This document shows positions 16,337 to 26,063 of a stretch of DNA of 64,000 nucleotides, in pieces. Numbering within the stretch: position 1 is the first letter of the stretch; the number at the start of each line of letters is the position of its first letter. The notes under the pieces are model-generated. The model saw only the letters and a list, made by a program, of their open reading frames with translations. It searched no databases and was not told the origin of the DNA. Made by a program: the position numbers and the translations under genes. This DNA is from CAWHYG01 sp963833505. GTDB lineage: Bacteria > Eisenbacteria > RBG-16-71-46 > CAIMUX01. The stretch spans positions 620,001 through 684,000 of the forward strand of contig CAWHYG010000006.1 of assembly GCA_963833505.1 (NCBI GenBank), given 5' to 3'.

Positions 16337-18457
16337 TCAGCCCACCGAGACCAGCGGCATCCGCTCGCCCCACCGTTCGAGCACCGCCCCCCGCAGGAGG
16401 CGGTGCTCCTTGTGCGAGAGATCAGCGTCCGAGGCGAGGATCCGCTCCGCCTCGTGCCGCGCCTGCAGCAGCAGGGCGGGATCGCGCACCAGGTCGGCCG
16501 CCTTCAGATCGGGCAACCCGTGCTGGGCCGTTCCGAGCAGGTCGCCCGGTCCCCTCAGGCGCAGGTCCTCTTCGGCCACCCGGAAACCGTCGCTCTCGCG
16601 CACGAGGACGCGCAGGCGCTGCGCGCTCCCCTCGCCCCGGGCCGGCTTCATCAGGAAGACGTGCGAGGCTCCCCCGCCGCGTCCGACGCGCCCGCGCAAC
16701 TGATGGAGCTGTGAAAGTCCGAAGCGTTCCGCGTGCTCGACCACCATGATGGTGGCGCGGGGAATGTCGACGCCGACCTCGACCACGGTGGTGGTGACGA
16801 GGCACGGAGTCTCCCCGCTTCGGAACCGCGCGATCGCATCCGCCTTCGCCTCCCCCTTCAAGCGGCCGTGCAGGAGCCCGACCGCGATCCCCGCGAAAGC
16901 CGGGTGGCGCGCGATCGTTTCGGCCATCCGGGTCGCGTCCCGCAGATCGAGCTGCTCCGACTCCTCGACGAGGGGATAGACGAAGAACGCCCGGTCCCCC
17001 TGCCGCAGCCGGTCCGCGATCCAGTCGAACATCCGGTCCCGCCGGCGCTCGTCGACCAGGCGCGTGCGGGGCGGCTGGCGCCCGGCCGGCATCTCGCGGA
17101 GCAGGGAGACGTCGAGGTCCCCGTGCAAGGTCAGGGACAAGGTGCGCGGAATCGGCGTCGCGCTCATCACCAGACAGTGCGGCCAGAGTCCCTTCTCGCG
17201 GAGCCGCGCGCGCTGCAGGACCCCGAAACGATGCTGCTCGTCGACCACGATGAGGCCGAGCTTCTGGAACTCGACCGGATCCTCGAGGAGCGCGTGGGTG
17301 CCCACCATGACGCGGATCTCGCCGGCGGCCAGCGCGGCGAGCCGGATGCGTCGCTCGGCCGCGCGGGTCCGGCCCAGAAGGAGGCCGGTGCGGATTCCGA
17401 GGGGCGTGAACCAGCCATCGAGCAGCTCGGCCTGCTGCGAGGCGAGGATCTCGGTCGGCGCCAGGTACGCCGCCTGCGCGCCCGCCTCGACGGCGGCGAG
17501 GCAGGCCAGGGCCGCGACGATGGTCTTGCCGGAGCCGACGTCTCCCTGAAGCAGGCGATTCATGGGGCGATCACGCGCCAGGTCGCGGAGGATCTCGGAA
17601 AGAACCTCCTCCTGCCCCGCGGTCAACTGAAAGGGAAGTCGGGCGCGCAGGGGGCGGCCGAGGGTTCCGGCCGGGCGCAGGGGCTCCGCGGAACGGGGCT
17701 GCTCCCTCCGGCCGCGAACCAGCCCGAAAGCAAGCTGGAGCAGAAGGAACTCGTGAAAGGCGAGGCGGTCGCGCGCGCGGTCGGCCTCGCCCGTCGCTTC
17801 CGGGTAATGGACGCGCTCGAACGCCCAGCCGAGCGCGGGAAGGCCGAGACGGCCCAGGCTCTCCGGGGGCAGCGGATCGGGAAGATTCCCGGAAAGCCGG
17901 TCGAGCGCCACGCGCACCCAGCTCCGGAGCATCCGCTGGGTCACCCCGGCCGTCAGATCATAAACCGGCACGATGCGGCCGCCCGTCAGCGCCCTCTCCG
18001 GCCCTTCGTCCCCGAGGATCTCCAGCTCCGGATGGACGAACTGGTTGTCCGCCGAGCGAATCCCACCTTCTCGTCCGCGTCGGTCGCCGAGCCCGAAATC
18101 GTGCTGCCGGACCGGTCCGCTCACCATTACCTTGCGGCCGGGCACAAGCCGGCTCGCCAGGTAGGGCTGGTTGAACCAGACTGCCCACGCCGTTCCGGTG
18201 TCATCTGCGATCTCGGCCTCGACCAGGGCGCTCCGCCGGCGGGTCGCCGGAGCCTCGACTTGCCGTATCACACCGATGGCGGTCTGCACCGAGCCGGGGA
18301 TGAGCTCATCAAGAGGCGTGATCCGGCTCCGGTCGATCCAGGCCCGCGGCACGTGCCAGAGGAGGTCCCCGACCGTCGCGATCCCGAGCTTCGCCAGCAG
18401 GGCCGCCTTCTTGGGACCGACGCCGGGCAGGTACTGAACGGAAGTGCGGCCGTCCAT
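16337..18457 (-). CDS. recG: ATP-dependent DNA helicase RecG
   Basis: 706 residues, the normal RecG length. The N-terminal wedge/OB region starts YLPGVGPKKAALLAKLGI and runs to about 255. Helicase lobe 1 has Walker A GDVGSGKT, the DEQH box VVDEQHRFGV and motif III MSATPIPRTL. Lobe 2 has TTVVEVGVDIP and QLRGRVGRG, followed by the RecG C-terminal motif RESDGFRVAEEDLRLRGPGD. RecG unwinds stalled forks and Holliday junctions. It is divergent from rpmB with a 236-bp gap; I see no strong promoter there. Confidence 0.97.
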   Translation of the reverse strand: MDGRTSVQYLPGVGPKKAALLAKLGIATVGDLLWHVPRAWIDRSRITPLDELIPGSVQTAIGVIRQVEAPATRRRSALVEAEIADDTGTAWAVWFNQPYLASRLVPGRKVMVSGPVRQHDFGLGDRRGREGGIRSADNQFVHPELEILGDEGPERALTGGRIVPVYDLTAGVTQRMLRSWVRVALDRLSGNLPDPLPPESLGRLGLPALGWAFERVHYPEATGEADRARDRLAFHEFLLLQLAFGLVRGRREQPRSAEPLRPAGTLGRPLRARLPFQLTAGQEEVLSEILRDLARDRPMNRLLQGDVGSGKTIVAALACLAAVEAGAQAAYLAPTEILASQQAELLDGWFTPLGIRTGLLLGRTRAAERRIRLAALAAGEIRVMVGTHALLEDPVEFQKLGLIVVDEQHRFGVLQRARLREKGLWPHCLVMSATPIPRTLSLTLHGDLDVSLLREMPAGRQPPRTRLVDERRRDRMFDWIADRLRQGDRAFFVYPLVEESEQLDLRDATRMAETIARHPAFAGIAVGLLHGRLKGEAKADAIARFRSGETPCLVTTTVVEVGVDIPRATIMVVEHAERFGLSQLHQLRGRVGRGGGASHVFLMKPARGEGSAQRLRVLVRESDGFRVAEEDLRLRGPGDLLGTAQHGLPDLKAADLVRDPALLLQARHEAERILASDADLSHKEHRLLRGAVLERWGERMPLVSVG

Positions 18458-18693
18458 GCCGTCACCGCCGCGCGGCCGGATTCGTGGCCGAGCCGGTCCG
18501 CGCCCGTCTTCGGGTCGCCGGCCTTCCCGCCGGCTCCGCCCGGGCCTCGCCCCGTCGGATCAGATCCGGCAAGTTCTTGGGATCGGCGGCGCTCGCCGCC
18601 GGAACGGCTTCGCGTTGACGGTGCGGTTTCCCGCTTGCCTGAAAGACCGCGAGTCGATAGTCTGATTCTTTGCGTCGGAAACAGGAGGATCTC

Positions 18694-18921
18694 ATGTCTC
18701 GCGCCTGCGACATCTGCGGCAAAGGAATCATGTTCGGCAACAAGGTCAGCCACGCGCACAACCTGAGCCGGCGGATCTGGCAGCCGAATCTACAGAGAGT
18801 TCGGGCCGTGGTCGACGGAAAGCCCGTCCGGCTTCGGGTCTGCGCCAACTGCCTCAAAAGCGGACGAGTGACCAAGAACCCTCGTTCGCAGAAGGGCGAG
18901 CCGACCCCCGCCCAGGCATAG
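18694..18921 (+). CDS. rpmB: 50S ribosomal protein L28
   Basis: Start at MSRACDICGKG (ATG 18694) because AGGAGG lies 5-6 nt upstream. 75 residues with the L28 signature GNKVSHAHNLSRR. Two CxxC pairs (CDIC and CANC) make it the zinc-binding form of L28. It stands alone without rpmG. It converges with the TPR gene, leaving only 10 bp between stops, with no room for a separate terminator. Confidence 0.96.
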   Translation: MSRACDICGKGIMFGNKVSHAHNLSRRIWQPNLQRVRAVVDGKPVRLRVCANCLKSGRVTKNPRSQKGEPTPAQA

Positions 18922-18931
18922 GATCGACGGT

Positions 18932-20017
18932 TCAGAGCTCTTCCAGCAGCCCCGGATCGGCGATTGCTCTGGCCAGCGGGTGGCCGGGGTCCGATCGGAG
19001 CGCTCGTCCCATCTCCATCCGTCCTTTCTCCGCGTCTCCCTGCCGGAGCAGCGCCATGCCGAGCGCCAGGCGGCCTTCCCGATGGGATGCATCCAATGCC
19101 AGCGTGCGCTCGAAGCTGCCGATGGCTTCGGAGCGGCGTCCCTGACCTTCGAGCGCCTGTCCCAGAAGGAAGTGCAGATCTGCGACGGCCGGCTCCGCTT
19201 CCAGCGCCGGCCGGAGCGCGCTTTCCGCCGCGGCGAACTCCCCCTCGCCGATCTCGAGCCGCGCCAGCTCCCGAACCGCAGGAACGAAATCCGGCCGGAG
19301 CGCCACCGCCTTCTTGAGGTGGGTCCGCGCGGTTTCGGCCTCGTCCCGACGGAGGAGCGCCATCCCGAGGTGCGCCTCCGGAAGCTCCGGATGCTCCTCG
19401 AGAAGCGAGCGGAACAGCCCCTTGGCCTTTTCTTCGTCGCCGCCTTGGAGAGCCAGGTGGGCCAGGTCGGCCTGGGCCCGCCAGAGGAGCGGATCTCCGT
19501 TCCAGGCTTTCTGCATTTCGGCCTCAGAGGCCGCCGTCTCGCCCAGACAGCCCAGGGTCAGGGCCAGGAAGTGCCGCGCCCGATGGAAGCCGGGATGGAG
19601 CGACAACGCCTCCTCGATCCGTTCGCGGGCCGCTTCGAAACGCCCCGAGCGCAGCTCGGCCACGCCCTGGCAGAGCAGGAGGTCCGGATAATGTGGCTGG
19701 AGCGCGGCCGCCGCGCCGAAATGCTCCGCCGCTTTCTCGGGCCGGTCCTGGCGCAGCAGCAGCAGCCCGGTCTGGAAACGCGCCTCGACGTAGTTCGGGT
19801 TGATCCGCAGCGCCTCCAGAAGCTCGGTCTCGGCCAGCTCCAAGGATCCGGCTTCCAGATAGAGGATGCCCAGCTTGCAACGGAGATCGGCATAGCCGGG
19901 CTTCTGGGTCACCGCCCGCCGCATCTCTTCGATGGCGGTGGCGCGGTCGCCGCGGTCGTGGGCCTCGAGCGCGCGCTTCAGAATGCTCCTGGCTTTCCTG
20001 GCGGCGCTGGCTCTCAT
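18932..20017 (-). CDS. TPR protein, 3' part of a frameshifted gene
   Basis: 361 residues if started at ATG 20017, nearly all TPR repeats (for example AIEEMRRAVTQKPGYADLRC, AETELLEALRINPNYVEARF, AIGSFERTLALDASHREGRL). The repeat series continues that of the frame beginning at 20558, and the two frames meet near 19990-20017. They are probably one TPR gene of about 540 codons broken by a single indel. Alternatively the ATG at 20017 may be a true restart. It lies just downstream of ftsZ and on the same strand. No signal peptide is seen. Confidence 0.75.
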   Translation of the reverse strand: MRASAARKARSILKRALEAHDRGDRATAIEEMRRAVTQKPGYADLRCKLGILYLEAGSLELAETELLEALRINPNYVEARFQTGLLLLRQDRPEKAAEHFGAAAALQPHYPDLLLCQGVAELRSGRFEAARERIEEALSLHPGFHRARHFLALTLGCLGETAASEAEMQKAWNGDPLLWRAQADLAHLALQGGDEEKAKGLFRSLLEEHPELPEAHLGMALLRRDEAETARTHLKKAVALRPDFVPAVRELARLEIGEGEFAAAESALRPALEAEPAVADLHFLLGQALEGQGRRSEAIGSFERTLALDASHREGRLALGMALLRQGDAEKGRMEMGRALRSDPGHPLARAIADPGLLEEL

Positions 20018-20558
20018 CCCGGATTTCGGCGATGACCTGCTCGTCGAGACCGGCGGCCGAATCCGGCTTCAAGCGCTCGGGCAGCCGGAAGTCGGTCGAC
20101 GCGAGGGCGCGCAGCTCCTCCAAGGCGCTCTCGGGCCGATTCTCCCTCCAGAGCACGATGGCGAGAAGCGCGCGCGCTTCCAGGTAGCCCGGGTTGATCG
20201 TGAGAGCCTCGCGACACTGGCGTTCGGCCTCGGCCAGGCTTCCTTCCCCTTCGAGGATCCGCGCGAGCAGGCAGTGCAGGTCGGGATAGCGGTACCCCTC
20301 GGCCAGCGCGGTCTCGAAGTGGCTGCGCGCGTCGGAAAGCCGCCGTTGCTCGTACAACGACAGGCCCAGCTTGGCGTGCGCCTCGGCCGCATAGAATCGG
20401 CCGAGGCTTCGATAGGGATTGTCCCGACTGCCCATGGCGGCGAGCGCCGCCTCGAACTGGCGGGCGGCCGCCTCGTACTCCTTCTGATTGAACAGGAGGA
20501 TTCCGCGGCGGTAGGCGTCCATTCCGCCCGGGGAGAAGAGCCGACCCAGCAGCGACAA
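19524..20558 (-). pseudogene. TPR protein, 5' part of a frameshifted gene
   Basis: Begins MSLLGRLFSPGGMDAYRRG at ATG 20558, 50 bp after the ftsZ stop. The first 185 residues or so carry TPR-like repeats (NQKEYEAAARQFEAALAAMG, SDARSHFETALAEGYRYPDL, CREALTINPGYLEARALLAI). After about 20000 the frame loses repeat character and becomes Arg-rich while the real repeats continue in the frame of 20017-18932. The coordinates give the nominal frame; only 20558 to about 20000 is genuinely coding. Confidence 0.65.
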
Positions 20559-20608
20559 ATCTGCCTCCGAGCGTGGGACGGGCCGCGATCAGCGGCCGTC
20601 CCTCCGGC

Positions 20609-22405
20609 TCAGTTGACTTCTTTCCGAAGGTAGGCCGGCTCGTCCATCGCGTTCCGGCGCCCGAGCCGATGATCTTTCGTCGTCTCCTCCCCCAGAACGA
20701 GGATCTTCGGTTCCGGCCATGAGCTCCCGTTTCGGGCGGACCCGGGAGAAGAGAGCTTCCAGCCCGCGCCCGATCCGGGTCTGCGATCGAAAGGGCGTTT
20801 TGGGTTCTCCTCGGCCCGCAGAAGGTCCGATGCGTCCCCCTCCGGCTTCCGGCTCGCGCTCCAGCCCGCGGGCAGGAACTCGTCGGATTCGTCCTCTTCC
20901 GTGGGAAGTCCGCGGACCGGCTCGAGCGGCCGGATCGGGATGATCGGACGCGATTCCGGACCGGCCGGCATCACCAGGCGCGGCTCGTCCTCTTTCGGCT
21001 CGGAGATGCGAGGGTCGCCCGGCTGGCGGTCGATCCTGCCTTGAAGGCGTGATTCGATGCCGCGGAACGGCGCGGCCTGAGGGGCGTCCAGCCTGGCCGC
21101 CGGGATCGCCATGGTCTCCTTGTCCACGGTTTCGGCCCTCTCGCTCCACCCGGAATCATCTCCTCTCGTCCCGATGGACATGGGCTCGATCATCGCCGCT
21201 TCAGCCGACATCACCGTCTCCGGCTCGGGACGCTGGAGTTCGCCCGCTTTCACGGACTCCAGCCACCTGGATTCGAGAGGCGGGCCTCCCAGGGCGCTGG
21301 CCGCCTCCATGGCAATCGGAACCGGCTCCACGACCGGACGCCGGCGGATCACCGTCTCGATCGGAGGCTCGGAACGAAGATCGGCGACCCGGCCGAGCAG
21401 ACTCGCCGGCTCGCTCGCAATTGAGGTCGAGCCGGATGCGGCCGCCGCGGGGCGCGGAAAGCCGGTCGCGATCAAGGTGACCCGCATCTCATCGCCGAGC
21501 GAGGGATCGACGACCGCTCCCCAGAACACGTCGGCCTCTTCGCCGACGCGCTCGGAGATGAACTCGGCGGCCTCGGCGGCCTCGTGGAGACCCATGCTCG
21601 GGCCGCCCTGGACGTTGATCAAAAGCGCCTCGGCTCCGGAGATCGAGACCTCCTCGAGCAGCGGGCTCGAGACGGCCGCCTGGGCCGCTTCCACTGCGCG
21701 GTTCTTGCCCGAAGCGACCCCGCATCCGAGCAGGGCGTTTCCTTTGTTGCGCATCACCGTCTTGACGTCGGCGAAATCGAGGTTGACCTCGCCGTGCCCG
21801 ATGATCAGGTCGGAGATGCCGCGCGTAGCCTGGAAGAGCACCTCATCCGCCACCAGCAGCGCCTCGCGGAACGGCGTGCTCGGCTCCACGATGTTGAGGA
21901 GCTTCTGGTTCGGAATGACGATGAGGGTGTCTACGTTCCCCGAGAGCGACCCGATCCCGGCCAGGGCCCGAGACATCTTCTTCTTGCCTTCGAAGGCGAA
22001 CGGACGGGTCACGATCGCGACGGTGAGGATCCCAAGCTCGCGCGCCACCGCCGCGATCACCGGGGCGCCGCCGGTGCCGGTGCCGCCTCCCATCCCCGCC
22101 GTGATGAAGACCATGTCGGATCCGTGCAACAGCTCGCCGATCGCCTCGCGATCCTCCTCCGCCGCGAGCCGGCCGATCTCGGGATCGCCCCCGGCGCCCA
22201 GCCCGCGCGTCACCGCGCACCCGATCTGAAGGCGGTTGGGGCAGACGGCATGCTCGAGAGCTTGCAGGTCGGTGTTGGCGATCCAGAAGTCGACCCCGGT
22301 CAGGCCGGCCTGGATCATTCGATTGACGGCATTCGACCCGCCGCCTCCGACGCCAAAGACCATGATCCTGGCGGGAGACGTGCGGGCCTCGTCGTACTCG
22401 AGCAT
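20609..22405 (-). CDS. ftsZ: Cell division protein FtsZ with long C-terminal linker
   Basis: Start at MLEYDEARTS (ATG 22405) after AGGAGGTG; an in-frame ATG 96 nt upstream lies in the intergenic region. The tubulin-like GTPase core (about 10-325) has GGGGSNAVNRM, the signature MGGGTGTGGAPV (105-116) and the T7 loop NLDFADVK. FtsZ polymerises into the division ring. Residues about 325-580 are a disordered linker rich in Pro, Glu, Arg and Ser, and the last residues DEPAYLRKEVN are the conserved peptide that binds FtsA. At 598 residues it is much longer than the usual 350-400. It is the last gene before the TPR gene in the dcw cluster. Confidence 0.97.
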   Translation of the reverse strand: MLEYDEARTSPARIMVFGVGGGGSNAVNRMIQAGLTGVDFWIANTDLQALEHAVCPNRLQIGCAVTRGLGAGGDPEIGRLAAEEDREAIGELLHGSDMVFITAGMGGGTGTGGAPVIAAVARELGILTVAIVTRPFAFEGKKKMSRALAGIGSLSGNVDTLIVIPNQKLLNIVEPSTPFREALLVADEVLFQATRGISDLIIGHGEVNLDFADVKTVMRNKGNALLGCGVASGKNRAVEAAQAAVSSPLLEEVSISGAEALLINVQGGPSMGLHEAAEAAEFISERVGEEADVFWGAVVDPSLGDEMRVTLIATGFPRPAAAASGSTSIASEPASLLGRVADLRSEPPIETVIRRRPVVEPVPIAMEAASALGGPPLESRWLESVKAGELQRPEPETVMSAEAAMIEPMSIGTRGDDSGWSERAETVDKETMAIPAARLDAPQAAPFRGIESRLQGRIDRQPGDPRISEPKEDEPRLVMPAGPESRPIIPIRPLEPVRGLPTEEDESDEFLPAGWSASRKPEGDASDLLRAEENPKRPFDRRPGSGAGWKLSSPGSARNGSSWPEPKILVLGEETTKDHRLGRRNAMDEPAYLRKEVN

Positions 22406-22518
22406 CTCGGCACCTCCTCTGTACCACGAAATGCTCGGGGTCCGTTCTTGGGGGGAAGCGGTCCCGAGTCGTTTTTTAGCATCCCTGCGAACGCGAAGCA
22501 AGGCCCGTCATGGGCCCG

Positions 22519-23742
22519 CTAGAAATATTCCTGGAAAAGATCCCTGATCGGCCGTCTCACGCGATCGAACAGACCTTGCCGGACCCGTTGCGTCCGATTC
22601 TCCGCGATGCCGTGGCGCACGAGCCCGATGGCCGTCGCCAGCCTGGGGTCCAACGCAAGATCCGTCACGCCCGAAAGCCCTCCGGGAACTCCGACCCTGG
22701 CCGGCAGGCCCAGGACTCGCTCGGCCAGCTCGGTCATCCCCGGCATCCGCGCGGTGCCCCCGGTCAAGACCACGCCCGCGGCCAGGCAGGACGGCTCGAC
22801 CACGCGCTCGATCTCGGCCAGGGCCAGACCGAGAATCTCCTCGCACCGGGGCTCGATGATGGAGGCGAGCACCTGCGCGCTCACCCGCCGCGAGTCGCGC
22901 CCGCCCACGCCCGGCACCTCGACCACGCTGTCGGCGGGGACGCGGGACGCGATGGCGGAGCCGTAGCGGAGCTTCAGCCTCTCCGCCTGCTCGATGGGAG
23001 TCCGGAGGCCGACAGCGAGGTCGTTGGTCACCGCGTTGCCGCCGAACCCCACCACGCCGGTGTGCCCGATCGTCCCTTCGAGAAACACCGCGATGTCGGT
23101 GGTGCCGCCGCCGATGTCGAGCAGGAGAACCCCGAGGGAGCGCTCATCGTCGGTCACGACCGCCTCGGCCGCCGCCAGGGGCTCGAGGACGAGCGCCGAG
23201 ACTTCGATGCCGGCCCGGGAAATCCCGCGGAGCAGGTTGCGCATGGCGGTCACCTGCACGGTGACGATGTGGACCTCGGCCTCGAGGCGGACGCCCGACA
23301 TCCCGATCGGATCGCGGATCCCGCGCTGGTCGTCCACGCGGTACTCGCGGGGCAGCACGTGCAGGACCTCCCGATCTCCCGGGATGGCCACGGCTCGAGC
23401 CGCCTCGAGCACGCGCTTCAGATCCTCCCGGGTGATCTCGTTGTCCTTGCGGGAGACGCCGATCACCCCGGTGGAATTGATCGAGCGCACGTGTTCTCCC
23501 GCGATGCCCGCCAGGCAGGATCGGATCTCGCAGCCCGCCATCTGCTCGGCCGAGCGCACGGCCTCGGAAACGGCCTGGATCGTGGCCTCGAGATTCACGA
23601 CCATCCCGCGCTCCAGCCCCGAGCAAGGCCGGTCGCCCACACCCAGGATCGACAGGCTGCCGTCGTCCGCCACCTCGGCCACGACCGCGCAGACCTTGGT
23701 CGTGCCGACGTCCAGCCCCGCTGCGATCTGTCGTGAGGTCAT
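22519..23742 (-). CDS. ftsA: Cell division protein FtsA
   Basis: 407 residues of actin/HSP70-type ATPase fold. Phosphate 1 motif GLDVGTTKVCAVVAEV is near the N terminus, DIGGGTTDIAVF in the middle and VLTGGTARMPGM in the adenosine motif. The inserted 1C domain typical of FtsA spans about 85-165. The C terminus PIRDLFQEYF resembles the membrane-targeting amphipathic helix. FtsA anchors FtsZ to the membrane. The start overlaps the ftsQ stop by 4 nt (ATGA), indicating coupled translation. Confidence 0.96.
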   Translation of the reverse strand: MTSRQIAAGLDVGTTKVCAVVAEVADDGSLSILGVGDRPCSGLERGMVVNLEATIQAVSEAVRSAEQMAGCEIRSCLAGIAGEHVRSINSTGVIGVSRKDNEITREDLKRVLEAARAVAIPGDREVLHVLPREYRVDDQRGIRDPIGMSGVRLEAEVHIVTVQVTAMRNLLRGISRAGIEVSALVLEPLAAAEAVVTDDERSLGVLLLDIGGGTTDIAVFLEGTIGHTGVVGFGGNAVTNDLAVGLRTPIEQAERLKLRYGSAIASRVPADSVVEVPGVGGRDSRRVSAQVLASIIEPRCEEILGLALAEIERVVEPSCLAAGVVLTGGTARMPGMTELAERVLGLPARVGVPGGLSGVTDLALDPRLATAIGLVRHGIAENRTQRVRQGLFDRVRRPIRDLFQEYF

Positions 23743-24650
23743 GCGGCTCGCCTCCCGTTGGCCCGGCTCTTCGGGCCCGATGTGTTTGGCCCGTCCGTCC
23801 GGCTCGGGGCCGCCGCGCTGTCTCCGAGCGCCCCCTCCGGCAAACGGACCACCACTTGATCCCGGAATCTGAGATCGATGACCGCGTCGTTGATCCTACC
23901 GTCGTTCAGCTCGGCCAGGATCGACGGCAGGCGCGGCTTCAGCTCCTGATTGACGCCCGCTTCCCAGAGAATGACCCTCCGGCCCTGGCGGAGGATGAGC
24001 TGGAAATCCCGGCCGCCGGCGTAGTGGATCTCCGAGACGTCCTTCCAGAGGCCCGGAGCTTTCTGGCCGATCGCGAGCAGCTCATCCCATCCGGAGGCGG
24101 GCAGGTCGAGCTTCTGCCCCGGCCGAACGACAGAGAACGACCCGGTCAGAAGCGGCAGATCGGCGGGATCCAGGGCGTCTTCCGATTCGAGAACCACGCC
24201 GTCCGCGGCCAGCTCGCACGGCGGATCCGTGAGAACCCGCACCACGCTCTCGCGCTCCCGGACGGATACGACGAGATCGCGCGGCCAACGCCAGGAGATC
24301 CGGACCGACTCCAGCCGCGGCGTCGACCGCGCGAGCAGCGTGGCCGCGCGCGACGAGACGGCCCAGAGAGGAAGCCCCGGCCGGAGGCCCAGCCTCTTCA
24401 GAAGCGCGTCCCGGCCCAGCGAGCGGTTTCCGGTGACCTCGATCGCGCGCACGGTCCAGATCGGACTTGGACTGAGCTGGGCGTGCGCGAAGATGAGCCC
24501 TCCCAGGATCGCGAGCGCCGACAACCCGAGAAGGCCGCCCCGGAGCCCGTGAAAACGGCGGCCTCTCCGCTCTTCGAGGAGCGCCGCGTAGCCGCCGGAA
24601 AGCGGATCCAGCGCGCTTCTCATCCGGTCGTTCTCCACCCGCCGGTTCAT
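23739..24650 (-). CDS. ftsQ: Cell division protein FtsQ/DivIB
   Basis: 303 residues: a short cytoplasmic tail, one membrane helix (about 39-57, LLGLSALAILGGLIFAHA), then a periplasmic POTRA domain (IWTVRAIEVTGNRSLGRDALLKRL) and the FtsQ beta domain. FtsQ links FtsA/FtsZ-side proteins to FtsB, FtsL and FtsI in the divisome. It overlaps murC and ftsA by 4 nt on either side. Confidence 0.92.
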   Translation of the reverse strand: MNRRVENDRMRSALDPLSGGYAALLEERRGRRFHGLRGGLLGLSALAILGGLIFAHAQLSPSPIWTVRAIEVTGNRSLGRDALLKRLGLRPGLPLWAVSSRAATLLARSTPRLESVRISWRWPRDLVVSVRERESVVRVLTDPPCELAADGVVLESEDALDPADLPLLTGSFSVVRPGQKLDLPASGWDELLAIGQKAPGLWKDVSEIHYAGGRDFQLILRQGRRVILWEAGVNQELKPRLPSILAELNDGRINDAVIDLRFRDQVVVRLPEGALGDSAAAPSRTDGPNTSGPKSRANGRRAA

Positions 24651-26041
24651 GCGCCCACTCCCGATGCGATCGTCGCGTACCGCTCGAGGATGCGTTCGCC
24701 CCAGCGGGAGACGTCGCCCGCGCCCAGCGTGAGAAGCAGGTCCCCCGGCCGGAGCAGGCCCGGAAGCTGGGAGGCGGCTTCATCGAAGCCTTTGACGCGG
24801 ATGATCTCGCGGCTCGGGAAGATCCGCAGGGCGTCCACGATCAGATCGGACCCGATGCCCGGAATCGGCCTTTCCCCGGCCGGATAGACGTCGGCCAGCA
24901 CGAGCAGATCGACGTCCTTCAGGACCTCGGCGAACTCGCGGGCCAGAGCCTGCGTCCGGGTGTACCGATGAGGCTGGAAGACCACGACGAGGCGCCGCCG
25001 ATAGACGGAACGCGCGGTGGCCAAAGTCGCGGCGATCTCGGTGGGATGATGTCCGTAGTCGTCGACCAGCACGACCCCGCCGGCCTCGCCCTTGATCTCG
25101 AAGCGGCGGCCGACGCCCTCGAAGTCATCGAACGCGCCCAGGCATTCGGCCGCCGGCACGCCCAGGTCGAGCCCGACCGCCAGGGCGGCCAGCGCGTTCT
25201 CGACGTTGTGCCGGCCCGGGATTCCGATGCGGGCTTTGCCCAGGCGCGCTCCCTGCCACTCCACCGTGAATTCCTGCCGCATTCCGTCGGAGCGGAGGTC
25301 GAGGGCCCGGAGGTGGTTGTCGGCGCCAAAGCCGTAGGTGACGACCCGCTTCCGCATCCGCGGAAGCAGGGTCCGGACGTTGGGATCGTCACCGCAAACC
25401 ACCGCCAGACCATAGAAGGGGACCCGGCGCATGAACTTGAGAAAGGCGCTCTGGATGTCCCGGAGATCCCGGTAGTGGTCGAGGTGCTCCCGATCGATAT
25501 TGGTCACCACCGCGACCGTCGGCGAGAGGTCCAGGAAGGATCCGTCGCTCTCGTCCGCCTCGGCCACGAGGTAACGGCCGCTGCCCATGCGGGCGTTGCC
25601 GCCGATCATCTTGAGGCGGCCGCCCACGACCACGGTGGGATCGAAGCCGGCCTTCGCCAGCAGGTGCCCCACGAGCGAGGTGGTCGTCGTCTTTCCGTGC
25701 GAGCCGGCAATGGCGATTCCGTGGTGAAGGCGCATGATCTCGGCCAGCATCTCCCCGCGCTTCAAGGTGGGCAGCCCGAGCCTCCGCGCGGCGCGGACCT
25801 CCGGGTTGCCGCGGCCGATCGCGGAAGACACGACCACCAGATCGCACCCCTTGACGTTGACGGCGGCGTGGCCAATCCGCACGCGCGCCCCGAGGGACGC
25901 GAGACGATCGGTGACCTCCGTCCGGGCGAGGTCGCTTCCGCTGATCTCGTACTCCATGCGCAGGAGGACCTCGGCCAGACCGCTCATGCCGGTCCCGCCG
26001 ATCCCGATGAAGTGAATCCGCCGCACGCGGGCAGGGCTCAT
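24647..26041 (-). CDS. murC: UDP-N-acetylmuramate-L-alanine ligase
   Basis: Start at MSPARVRRIHFIGIGG (ATG 26041) after AAGGAG; 464 residues. Domain 1 binds UDP (GIGGTGMSGLAEVLL), domain 2 has the ATP loop AGSHGKTTTTS, and domain 3 has DDYGHHPTEIAAT. MurC adds L-Ala to UDP-MurNAc, the first peptide step of peptidoglycan precursor synthesis. It follows murG by 22 bp and overlaps ftsQ by 4 nt. murB and ddl, often found at this spot, are missing. Confidence 0.97.
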   Translation of the reverse strand: MSPARVRRIHFIGIGGTGMSGLAEVLLRMEYEISGSDLARTEVTDRLASLGARVRIGHAAVNVKGCDLVVVSSAIGRGNPEVRAARRLGLPTLKRGEMLAEIMRLHHGIAIAGSHGKTTTTSLVGHLLAKAGFDPTVVVGGRLKMIGGNARMGSGRYLVAEADESDGSFLDLSPTVAVVTNIDREHLDHYRDLRDIQSAFLKFMRRVPFYGLAVVCGDDPNVRTLLPRMRKRVVTYGFGADNHLRALDLRSDGMRQEFTVEWQGARLGKARIGIPGRHNVENALAALAVGLDLGVPAAECLGAFDDFEGVGRRFEIKGEAGGVVLVDDYGHHPTEIAATLATARSVYRRRLVVVFQPHRYTRTQALAREFAEVLKDVDLLVLADVYPAGERPIPGIGSDLIVDALRIFPSREIIRVKGFDEAASQLPGLLRPGDLLLTLGAGDVSRWGERILERYATIASGVGA

Positions 26042-26063
26042 GCCCGGTCTCCTTCCGCGACGA